From contig MHCB01000003.1 of NCBI GenBank assembly GCA_001816455.1, forward strand, positions 1 through 38,936: DNA of 38,936 nt, in the 5' to 3' direction. The position numbers were made by a program, and so were the translations under genes. Positions 8,558 through 16,700 of this stretch are shown piece by piece. Numbering within the stretch: the first letter of the stretch is position 1; each line of letters starts with the position of its first letter. The notes under the pieces were generated by a model. It worked only from the letters and a program-made list of their open reading frames with translations, searched no databases and was not told the origin of the DNA. This DNA is from Candidatus Blackburnbacteria bacterium RIFCSPHIGHO2_12_FULL_44_25 (GTDB taxonomy: Bacteria > Patescibacteriota > Microgenomatia > UBA8517 > UBA10165).

Positions 8558-10030
8558 CTACTTTCTAGAAGGATACTTAGCCAAAATCTCTGCCAAAGAA
8601 GCGCCAAGAGCATCAAAAACAACCTGTTTTTGAGATTTGTCCTCATAATCTACCAAAGAGAGGGCATACTTCGAAGAAACCTGTGTGTTAATCCCCTTCG
8701 CCCCATCATTCGTGTAAGAAGTCAAATACCAGCTGTACGAATAAGGCGCCTGGCGAACATACGCCCCATAGACACCATCTTGAGAAAACAACTCAGCAAG
8801 GTCAACTCGCGAAGGAGCAAAACGACCTGTTGCTAAAGTGTTCAAGACTTCTCGAGAAGACAGATATTTCAAGAACTCCCAAGACAAAACTTTCGCTTTA
8901 CTTGTGCTAGAAACAGCCTGAACCCTGTATGAAGCCCACGTTATCGGAGTAGGATCAACGGTGGTAGTAGCAAGCTGAGGAACGGGAACCACCTTGAAAG
9001 TTAGATCCGGATTCATTTCCTTTATCTCTCGAGCTCGCCACGCCGGACCAAAGTAAAACAAAGTTCTACCTTCCGCGAATGCCTGAGTCGAGGTAGGTAA
9101 CGTCTCATCCCAAGAACCACCACTCTGGGAAAAACTCAAGAAAAAAGAGAAAGCGTTCACAGCCTCCTCCCCTTGTGGATAAGATAAGTCTGCCCGATTT
9201 TGAGTAAGCATCAAGCCCAATACATCCTGCCACTGGTCGACATTGTTGGTCTCACCCAAAGCCACCCCAGCTCGCGTTACTCTCTTATTCAAATCCCGAC
9301 TAGTTAAATCAAAGGCAAGTTGTCTGAATTTATTCCACTCGTCAGGAGGTACAACTTCCAAAGAGAGAAGCTCGGATTCATTGTAAAAAAGACCTAAGCC
9401 ATCAATCTCCAAAGGAATCCCGACAAAACTTTCTCCCCGAGAAAGATCCCTCACAGCCACAGGATAAAAAGTACCCGCATAAGTAGTCTTATCCAAAACT
9501 TCCGGGGGCAAAATATCCAAATATTTTTCCAACACCATCGCCCACGTATTGTGTATCTCGAAAACGTCCGGCCCTTCTCCTCGCGCTAAAGCTGCCACAA
9601 GCCTGTCCTGATAATCTTCCTTGGCCTGTTTAATATACCTGACATGAGTCCCAGACTTTGCTTCATAGTCCTTCAGAACCTGAGCAAGATCAGCCTCGTC
9701 AAACTGTGTACTCCACCAAACAATTTCTTTTATTTTAGTTGGCGTAGAAGCCCGATCAAGCCAAAATGTTTTAGCTGCCCAAACCCCAAGAGAAATAACC
9801 ACAAGTGCAACCAAAACACCAATTAATGTGCGAGAAGAAAATCTCGAAAGCAAGTTTTTGAATCGTGAAGGCGGCACACCATCAGAGGAAACAGCCGCCA
9901 TTTGCGGCGAAGAATTGGCAGGCTCTGACACAACCGATGAAACACCAACCTCTTGAGGAGTTGGTACCATAGATTGAGGTGGCTGAGGCTGTTTTGGTAC
10001 TGAATCCATAAGGGTTTCCCCAACCTCCAT
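8558..10030 (-). CDS. Membrane-anchored extracellular solute-binding protein (ABC sugar-binding type 1 family)
   Basis: Pro/Ser-rich N-terminus, TM helix 'LIGVLVALVVISLGVWAAKTFWL', then 'IVWWSTQFDEADLAQVLKDYEAKSGTHVRYIKQAKEDYQDRLVAALARGEGPDVFEIHNTWA'. Start may be 10030 or 10009. Confidence 0.85.
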   Translation of the reverse strand: MEVGETLMDSVPKQPQPPQSMVPTPQEVGVSSVVSEPANSSPQMAAVSSDGVPPSRFKNLLSRFSSRTLIGVLVALVVISLGVWAAKTFWLDRASTPTKIKEIVWWSTQFDEADLAQVLKDYEAKSGTHVRYIKQAKEDYQDRLVAALARGEGPDVFEIHNTWAMVLEKYLDILPPEVLDKTTYAGTFYPVAVRDLSRGESFVGIPLEIDGLGLFYNESELLSLEVVPPDEWNKFRQLAFDLTSRDLNKRVTRAGVALGETNNVDQWQDVLGLMLTQNRADLSYPQGEEAVNAFSFFLSFSQSGGSWDETLPTSTQAFAEGRTLFYFGPAWRAREIKEMNPDLTFKVVPVPQLATTTVDPTPITWASYRVQAVSSTSKAKVLSWEFLKYLSSREVLNTLATGRFAPSRVDLAELFSQDGVYGAYVRQAPYSYSWYLTSYTNDGAKGINTQVSSKYALSLVDYEDKSQKQVVFDALGASLAEILAKYPSRK

Positions 10031-10038
10031 GGTATCAT

Positions 10039-11760
10039 ATGCTGATGAAAATCTGGAAACCCACCCTCATCTGGTCTCTACTCTTTTGGGCCACCATCCC
10101 AATAGCCTACCAGACAATCTTTTGGAATCGTTTCTACCCCAACGTGCAAGTAGCAGGTATAAGCCTTGGTGGCAAAACCCAAGTCCAAGCTCTAGAGCTT
10201 TTAAAAAAGGTCGAGGGTCCCAAAGTAACCCTGATTTCTGAAAACCCTAAAGTAGAAATCCCTCTCGAAAAATTAAAAATCCACTACGACACCGAAAAAA
10301 CCATACAAGAAGCTTTTACGGTAGGACGCACAGGCAACCTCAAAACAAAAAGCCTCCAAAAGTTAAAAGCCCTATCCGAAAAAATCAACATTCCCCTATC
10401 CTTCACAACTGAAGGAGACATTGGTCGGTATATCGCACAAGCCGAAGAGTCAATAAACATTCCCCCAACAGAACCAACCATCTCGGTAGAAAACAACGAA
10501 GCCATAGTCAACAAAGGAAAAGATGGCGCTGAGACAGACAAAGAACTGCTTATAAAAAGCATTAACAAAAACATCGCTTTTGTGAAATCTGAACCTATTG
10601 TGATACCTATAAAAATAACCAAGGCAGAACTGTCAGACCAAGAAGCAGAATTAATTAGAGAGCGTGCACAAAAACTTATAAAAAAAGCCATCAAGGTGAC
10701 ATTTGAATATCAAGCTCTTTCCTACAACACAAACGATCTCATCGCGTTACTTGCACCAGAGGGCTTCAAAGAAGAAAGGGTGGGTGTGGTAGTAGCAGAT
10801 ATTGCTAAATCCGTAAACCGCCCACCTCAAGACGCAAGACTGGTATTCGAAGAAGGCAAAGTAAGAGAATTTACCCCAGGAAAGGATGGTGTAGAAACAA
10901 TACAAAACGAATTAAAAACAGCCTTCAAGGCAGGAATAGAAAACCTAATCGTCACAGACGAACAATCACAAAAGATAGAGGTCCCGGCAAAAAGAACCAA
11001 ACCCCAAGTCGCAACAGGTGACGTTAACACCTTAGGAATTAAAGAGTTGATCGGCCGAGGAACCTCGCGCTTTGCCGGCTCAATCGCTTCCAGAATCCAC
11101 AACATAGAGCTAGCAGCAAGTCGAATAAACGGGCTGCTAATAAAGCCAGGGGAAAATTTTTCGTTCAATGACGCTCTTGGAGATGTATCTGCCTACACTG
11201 GCTACCAACAAGCCTATGTTATACAAGGAGGTAAAACCGTCTTAGGAGATGGCGGAGGCGTATGTCAAGTCTCAAGTACCCTCTTTCGGGCAGGATTAAA
11301 CGCAGGACTCCCCCTCTTAGAAAGAAGAGCCCATTCGTATAGGGTAGGTTACTATGAGCAAGATTCAAAACCAGGACTAGACGCCACAGTCTACTCGGGA
11401 ACAGCAGACCTAAAGATTAAAAACGACACATTGGGGCATATCTTAATCCAATCAATTTTTAATAGAAAAACCGCTACCCTAGTGTTCGAACTCTATGGCA
11501 CCTCAGACGGCCGCGTTGCAACAATAACCACCCCTCGAATCTGGGACGTCGTACCCGCCCCTCCCCCACTTTATCAAGAAGACCCCTCCATTGCTCCCGG
11601 CACAAAAAAACAAATAGACTACGCCGCCTCCGGAGCAAAAGCCGCTTTCGATTACAAGGTCACAAAAAACGGCGAGGTCCTACAAAATAGAACATTCTAC
11701 TCAAACTACCGACCTTGGCAAGCAATCTACCTTGTTGCCCCCGGCACCCCAACTCAATGA
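10039..11760 (+). CDS. VanW family protein with YoaR-like/peptidoglycan-binding N-terminal repeats
   Basis: 'RINGLLIKPGENFSFNDALGDVSAYTGYQQAYVIQGGKTVLGDGGGVCQVSSTLFRAGLNAGLPLLERRAHSYRVGYYEQ' is the VanW signature. Alternative ATG at 10045. Confidence 0.9.
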   Translation: MLMKIWKPTLIWSLLFWATIPIAYQTIFWNRFYPNVQVAGISLGGKTQVQALELLKKVEGPKVTLISENPKVEIPLEKLKIHYDTEKTIQEAFTVGRTGNLKTKSLQKLKALSEKINIPLSFTTEGDIGRYIAQAEESINIPPTEPTISVENNEAIVNKGKDGAETDKELLIKSINKNIAFVKSEPIVIPIKITKAELSDQEAELIRERAQKLIKKAIKVTFEYQALSYNTNDLIALLAPEGFKEERVGVVVADIAKSVNRPPQDARLVFEEGKVREFTPGKDGVETIQNELKTAFKAGIENLIVTDEQSQKIEVPAKRTKPQVATGDVNTLGIKELIGRGTSRFAGSIASRIHNIELAASRINGLLIKPGENFSFNDALGDVSAYTGYQQAYVIQGGKTVLGDGGGVCQVSSTLFRAGLNAGLPLLERRAHSYRVGYYEQDSKPGLDATVYSGTADLKIKNDTLGHILIQSIFNRKTATLVFELYGTSDGRVATITTPRIWDVVPAPPPLYQEDPSIAPGTKKQIDYAASGAKAAFDYKVTKNGEVLQNRTFYSNYRPWQAIYLVAPGTPTQ

Positions 11761-12701
11761 TTACCCCATTTAATATCACAAACAACAATCTAGTTAAGAT
11801 CTTGAACGATCAGTATGGTCTATCTACGGTAAATCTGACATTCCTACCCAAAGGGGAAGCCTCGTGGTGCTACATTGTAGAAGCAAAAAATGGTAAATTT
11901 TTTCTCAAAATCCACAAAGCAAAAAACCTCTCGCCTAATCGTTTTCAGTTACTCCACGACCTCCACACAAAGGCCAGCATACAAAATATCATCTATCCTA
12001 CCCCAACATCAGATGGAAAGTTGGAAACAAAAATAGACGACTACCCCACCGTACTATTTAACTTCACAGAAGGTAAAACTGCACTAGATACCAAATTTAA
12101 CAACATGCAGTACGAAGCTCTTGGCAAACTCCTCGCTCAAATTCACCAAAGCAAAATCGATTATCCACAAAAGGAAGACTTCTCTATTCCTTCAAAAGGA
12201 GCTCTTCTAAAAACAATCACCCTACTCAACCAATCACCACCAGAAAGCGCAGTGAAAGAAGCGTGGGATCTACTAGTCTCAGCCAAAGAAGAGATAGAAA
12301 ACAAACTAGCCGAAGCAGAAAGATTAAGTTCAGAACTAAAAAATGCCAACATTAACTTCGTTGTCTGTCACGGAGAACCAAGCCCTGGAAATATTATGGC
12401 CAACAAAGAGGGTGACGTCTACCTAATTGATTGGGACGAACCAATCCTTGCGCCGAAAGAAAAAGACTTAATGTTTTTCGGAAAAACCATGGAAGCATTT
12501 ATGCGTGGCTATCGCATATACTCCGCTGACACAACCATCAACACAGATGTTGTGTCGTTCTACAAGCACCTTTGGAACATAAACGAGGTTGTAGATTTTG
12601 GAGAAAGACTTTTGCTGAACAATGCCTCAGATGATGAAAATACACACAACCTTAAACAATTCAAGCACTTTCTAGACTATTCAGGACTAAGAAAATCATG
12701 A
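11757..12701 (+). CDS. Phosphotransferase/APH-like kinase family protein
   Basis: 'NFVVCHGEPSPGNIMANKEGDVYLIDWDEPILAPKEKDLMFF' is an APH catalytic loop. ATG at 11757 overlaps the VanW stop (ATGA). Confidence 0.85.
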   Translation: MITPFNITNNNLVKILNDQYGLSTVNLTFLPKGEASWCYIVEAKNGKFFLKIHKAKNLSPNRFQLLHDLHTKASIQNIIYPTPTSDGKLETKIDDYPTVLFNFTEGKTALDTKFNNMQYEALGKLLAQIHQSKIDYPQKEDFSIPSKGALLKTITLLNQSPPESAVKEAWDLLVSAKEEIENKLAEAERLSSELKNANINFVVCHGEPSPGNIMANKEGDVYLIDWDEPILAPKEKDLMFFGKTMEAFMRGYRIYSADTTINTDVVSFYKHLWNINEVVDFGERLLLNNASDDENTHNLKQFKHFLDYSGLRKS

Positions 12702-13744
12702 TAATACTCGGTATCGAAACATCATGCGATGAAACCTCAGCAGCTATCATCAAAAACGGAAAAAAGATTCTCTCAAACGTTACAGCCACCTCCGCCGACA
12801 TGCATGCAAAAACTGGTGGCATCATTCCCGAACAGGCAGCAAGAGAACAAATAAAAAGTATTATTCCGGTAATTGAAACAGCGATTCACGATTCACAATT
12901 AACAATTAACGAGATTGATGCAATCGCAGTAACCTACGGACCAGGCCTAATAGGATCACTGCTTGTAGGAGTGGAAACAGCAAAAACATTATCTTTCGTC
13001 TGGAACAAACCACTAGTACCAGTAAACCATCTAGTAGGTCATATCTATGCCAATTGGCTAGAAACGCCTGATAGAGCCGTACAAGAGCCCACACTACCCG
13101 CAATAGCCCTGGTCGTATCAGGCGGACACACAGACTTAGTCCTACTTAAAAACCACGGCAAACTCGTCTGGTTAGGCGGAACAAGGGACGATGCTGCAGG
13201 AGAAGCTTTCGATAAAACCGCCCGACTTCTTAAACTTCCTCGTCCAGACGGCCCATCCCTTGCTTCTGCCGCAGCAATGTTCAACCCTTCTGAAAAAAAA
13301 CTGAACATCAAGCTACCAAGACCAATGCTTGATCAAAACAATTACGATTTCTCTTTCAGTGGTCTAAAAGCCGCCGTATTGCGAGAATATGAGCTACTCG
13401 AGAACAAGAATGAGATTAACGACAATTCAGTAAACGAGCTTGCTTATGAAGTCCAAGAAGCAATAACAGATTGCCTTGTTGAAAAAACAATGAGGGCACT
13501 TAAAGAACATCGCATGACGACACTGCTTGTGGCGGGCGGAGTAGCTGCAAATTCCCGCCTCCGCGAAAAGTTTAATTTGCAAATTGCAAATTGCAAATTG
13601 CAAATTAATTTACACATTCCCCCACCAAAGCTATGTACCGATAACCCAACATTCATAGCCGCAGCCGCAGAATTCAACCACAAACCGGTTCCCTGGCAAG
13701 AAATAGCGGCCAACCCAAGCCTAACAATTGACAGCACAGTCTAG
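12698..13744 (+). CDS. tsaD: tRNA N6-adenosine threonylcarbamoyltransferase TsaD
   Basis: 'ILGIETSCDETSAAII', 'GPGLIGSLLVGVETAKTLSFV', 'VNHLVGHIYANW', 'LVVSGGHTDLVL'. ATGA overlap with the upstream gene. Confidence 0.97.
   Translation: MIILGIETSCDETSAAIIKNGKKILSNVTATSADMHAKTGGIIPEQAAREQIKSIIPVIETAIHDSQLTINEIDAIAVTYGPGLIGSLLVGVETAKTLSFVWNKPLVPVNHLVGHIYANWLETPDRAVQEPTLPAIALVVSGGHTDLVLLKNHGKLVWLGGTRDDAAGEAFDKTARLLKLPRPDGPSLASAAAMFNPSEKKLNIKLPRPMLDQNNYDFSFSGLKAAVLREYELLENKNEINDNSVNELAYEVQEAITDCLVEKTMRALKEHRMTTLLVAGGVAANSRLREKFNLQIANCKLQINLHIPPPKLCTDNPTFIAAAAEFNHKPVPWQEIAANPSLTIDSTV
13574..13606. repeat. 7-bp tandem repeat (aaattgc)n inside tsaD
   Basis: aatttgc / aaattgc x3 / aaatt; encodes the NLQIANCKLQI insertion. 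Confidence 0.95.
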
Positions 13745-13769
13745 GCAGTTCCATGTATAATTAGCCTCA

Positions 13770-15956
13770 ATGGAAAAAGACCAGCAAACAAAGGAGCAAG
13801 AAATATACAAGTTTTGGGAAAAGGAAGGCCTATTCAGTGCCGATCCGGATTCCAATAAACCCCCATACTCTCTCCTCATGCCTCCGCCCAACTTAACCGG
13901 GGATCTTCATTTAGGCCACGCCATGCAGCACGCTATCTTAGACGCTGTCACTCGCACAAAGCGTATGCAAAGATTTGATGTATTGCTCCTACCCGGCGTA
14001 GATCATGCGGGTATCCAATTCGAGGGTACATTAACTAAACTCCTAGAAAAAGAAGGATTATCAAAACACAAACTGGGTCGGGAAAAATGGTTAGAACGAG
14101 CATGGCAATTTAAAAAAGACGTCTATAAATCTTTCCACAATACCTGGACTGTAATGGGAATCTCAGCCGATTGGTCCCGTGAGGTGTTCACATTTGAACC
14201 AAGAATTCAAAAAGCGGTTTTTGAAGAGTTCAAAACCTTTTGGGAACAAGATCTTCTATATAAAGGCGCATATATTGTCTCCTGGTGTCCAAAATGTGGG
14301 ACAGCAATCGAAGATGTCGAAATGGAGTACGAAGAAAGAAGAGAAACGCTTTACTTTGTAAGATATCAAATCGAGCAAAGCCAAGCTAAAAGCGATTTTG
14401 TTAACTACCAAATACAAGACGGCGATGAATTCATAACCATTGCAACCACTCGTCCTGAAACGATCTTCGCAGACACAGGTATCGCAATCTACAAGAACCA
14501 TCCAAAGTTTTCCAAATTCGCAGGCAAAAACGCCATAAACCCTCTTAATGGAAACGTTATTCCTATATTTGAGGATAAGCGTGTTGATAAAGAATTCGGG
14601 ACAGGGGCTCTTAAAATAACCCCAGGGCACGATCCACTAGACTACGAGATTGGCAAAGACCACGCCCTCCCAATACTGCACGTAATAGATAAAACAGGTC
14701 GTATGACAGAACTTGCTAAAGATCTTGCAGGACTAAAAATTGATGAGGCAGAAAAGGAAGCAGCCAAAAAACTGGAAAGGTCAGGAAGTCTTATTAAGAC
14801 AGAAGAGCTTATACACTCAGTTCCAATCTGTGAACGCTGTAAAACCACAGTTGAGCCACTCGTTTCTGAAGAGTGGTTTCTAAAAATGGAACCATTGGCT
14901 AAAAAGGCTTTGGGGAGAATTGATGAGATCAACTTTTATCCTACAAACTACAAAAAAATACTTACCGACTGGTTGGAAAAAATCCACGACTGGTGTATTT
15001 CTAGATCTCAATGGTGGGGACACAGAATTCCTGTTTGGTATTGTTCAAAATGCAATCCTGGACATGCAGTAGGAAAAAGTAAAGACATGGTTGTGTCCTT
15101 TGAAGAACCGGGCAAAAACTTGCCTGCCGGCAAACAGGATTGTCAGACGTGCGGCGAGAAACACTGGGAACAAGACGAACAAGTCTTTGATACCTGGTTT
15201 TCATCCGGTATGTGGCCAATTACGACTCTTGGATGGCCGGAAAAAACCAAAGAGATCAAACGCTACTTTCCATGGGATTTTGAACTCACGTCGCCCGAAA
15301 TTAAGTATCTCTGGATAGCTCGAATGATTATGTTGTCTCTACGTTTTAAAGACAATGTCCCTTTCAAAAACATGTTCTTCCATGGAATGCTTCGCCCGCT
15401 AACTGGCGCAAAGTTTTCCAAATCCCTTGGAAATGCTGTCTACCCTGACGAACTAATAAAAGCCTGGGGAACAGACGCCACACGAATGACTCTCTATACC
15501 TATTCTGCCCCAGGTCGCGACTCGCGCACCTCAAAACAATTAATGGACGAGCGTGCAAAAAACTTTAGAAACTTTAGTAACAAACTAAGAAACATCGCTA
15601 AGTTCACAATCGAACTGAAACCAGAAGATTCCGCTACTGAAATGAGTAACCACGAAGACGACAAGTGGATACTTGAAGAATTAAATAAAACAATCGAACA
15701 GGCTACAAAGAACATCGAAAAATTCGAACTCCACCTGGCAACAGAAGAACTTTATGACTTCATTTGGCACAAATTTGCAGACATCTATATCGAAAAATCA
15801 AAATCCCGAAGAGAAGAAGCCCAACCAACTTTAGAATATGTTTTAGAGACCTCTCTTAAACTCCTCCACCCCTTCATGCCCTTCACAACAGAAGAACTCT
15901 GGCAAAAAACACACCCCGGAAAATCCATAATGGCCGAAGCGTGGCCAACCACATAA
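13770..15956 (+). CDS. valS: Valyl-tRNA synthetase
   Basis: 'PPPNLTGDLHLGHAMQHAILDAVTR', 'LPGVDHAGIQ', 'WCPKCGTAIEDVEMEYEE', 'TTRPETIFADTGIAI', 'GAKFSKSLGNAV'. Confidence 0.96.
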   Translation: MEKDQQTKEQEIYKFWEKEGLFSADPDSNKPPYSLLMPPPNLTGDLHLGHAMQHAILDAVTRTKRMQRFDVLLLPGVDHAGIQFEGTLTKLLEKEGLSKHKLGREKWLERAWQFKKDVYKSFHNTWTVMGISADWSREVFTFEPRIQKAVFEEFKTFWEQDLLYKGAYIVSWCPKCGTAIEDVEMEYEERRETLYFVRYQIEQSQAKSDFVNYQIQDGDEFITIATTRPETIFADTGIAIYKNHPKFSKFAGKNAINPLNGNVIPIFEDKRVDKEFGTGALKITPGHDPLDYEIGKDHALPILHVIDKTGRMTELAKDLAGLKIDEAEKEAAKKLERSGSLIKTEELIHSVPICERCKTTVEPLVSEEWFLKMEPLAKKALGRIDEINFYPTNYKKILTDWLEKIHDWCISRSQWWGHRIPVWYCSKCNPGHAVGKSKDMVVSFEEPGKNLPAGKQDCQTCGEKHWEQDEQVFDTWFSSGMWPITTLGWPEKTKEIKRYFPWDFELTSPEIKYLWIARMIMLSLRFKDNVPFKNMFFHGMLRPLTGAKFSKSLGNAVYPDELIKAWGTDATRMTLYTYSAPGRDSRTSKQLMDERAKNFRNFSNKLRNIAKFTIELKPEDSATEMSNHEDDKWILEELNKTIEQATKNIEKFELHLATEELYDFIWHKFADIYIEKSKSRREEAQPTLEYVLETSLKLLHPFMPFTTEELWQKTHPGKSIMAEAWPTT
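15125..15144 (+). repeat. Copy 1 of an interspersed ~20-nt palindrome-like insert TGCCGGCAAACAGGATTGTC (in valS)
   Basis: Matches the yidD copy at 22877-22896 (minus strand) at 16 of 20 positions; encodes part of LPAGKQDCQ. Confidence 0.7.
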
Positions 15957-15962
15957 AAAGCA

Positions 15963-16700
15963 TTATTCCTCTTCAGATTTTTCTTCAACACCCTCTTTAG
16001 TCTCTTCTCCACCTTCAGCTGGAGTCTCGCCTTCAACCTTCTCACCCTCGCCCACTTCACCTTCCGCAGCCGGAGCTTCTTCAATTACCTCTTCCTTCGC
16101 AGGAGCTGCAATTGAAACAACAATTCTCTCTGGATCTTCCTCCTTAACTTCAACCTTTGAACGATCCACTTTAAGATCTCCAACCTTTACCGCATCATCA
16201 ACCGCAGCAAGACCAGATATGTCAACTTCAATCTTCTCTGGAAGCTCAGCCGGAAGCGCTTCAACCTCAACCTCATGCATTTGCTGGACCAATACCCCTT
16301 CCTCCGCCTGGACTGCTGGAGATTCCCCTATTATCTCAATAGGAACAGTAGCAACAACCTTTTCGGAAAGATTAACTTCCAAAAAGTCAGCATGAAGCGG
16401 GATCCCATATACAGGATCCCAGTGAATCTCGTGAATCAAAACAGGATGCAGCTTACCCTCAAGCTCCAAAGAAACTAAACCAGTTTCACCAGCTCCAGAA
16501 AAAACCTTATTAAACTCATCCAAACGCAGTTGAACAGAAATAGAATCTATGTGCTTTCCCGTAATGTTTGCAGGCAAAATCCCCTTCCTTCGAAGCTGCT
16601 TAACCTTCCTCCCCAAAACAACCCTATTTTCCGCCGCAAGGGAATAACTAGAGCCCGGAATAAGAGGACCTGTGGATTTTTGCTTTACTGTTTTTGCCAT
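15963..16700 (-). CDS. rplY: 50S ribosomal protein L25/general stress protein Ctc
   Basis: 'LGRKVKQLRRKGILPANITGKHIDSISVQL...HPVLIHEIHWDPVYGIPLHADFLEVNLSEKVVATVPIEIIGESPAVQAEEGVLVQQMHEVEVEALPAELPEKIEVDISGL'; acidic tail. Confidence 0.95.
   Translation of the reverse strand: MAKTVKQKSTGPLIPGSSYSLAAENRVVLGRKVKQLRRKGILPANITGKHIDSISVQLRLDEFNKVFSGAGETGLVSLELEGKLHPVLIHEIHWDPVYGIPLHADFLEVNLSEKVVATVPIEIIGESPAVQAEEGVLVQQMHEVEVEALPAELPEKIEVDISGLAAVDDAVKVGDLKVDRSKVEVKEEDPERIVVSIAAPAKEEVIEEAPAAEGEVGEGEKVEGETPAEGGEETKEGVEEKSEEE

Noticed and set aside
13728-13761. TTGACA...TATAAT sigma70 promoter before valS
   Set aside because: Spacer is 22 nt, too long for a normal -35/-10 pair; only the TATAAT was kept as suggestive.
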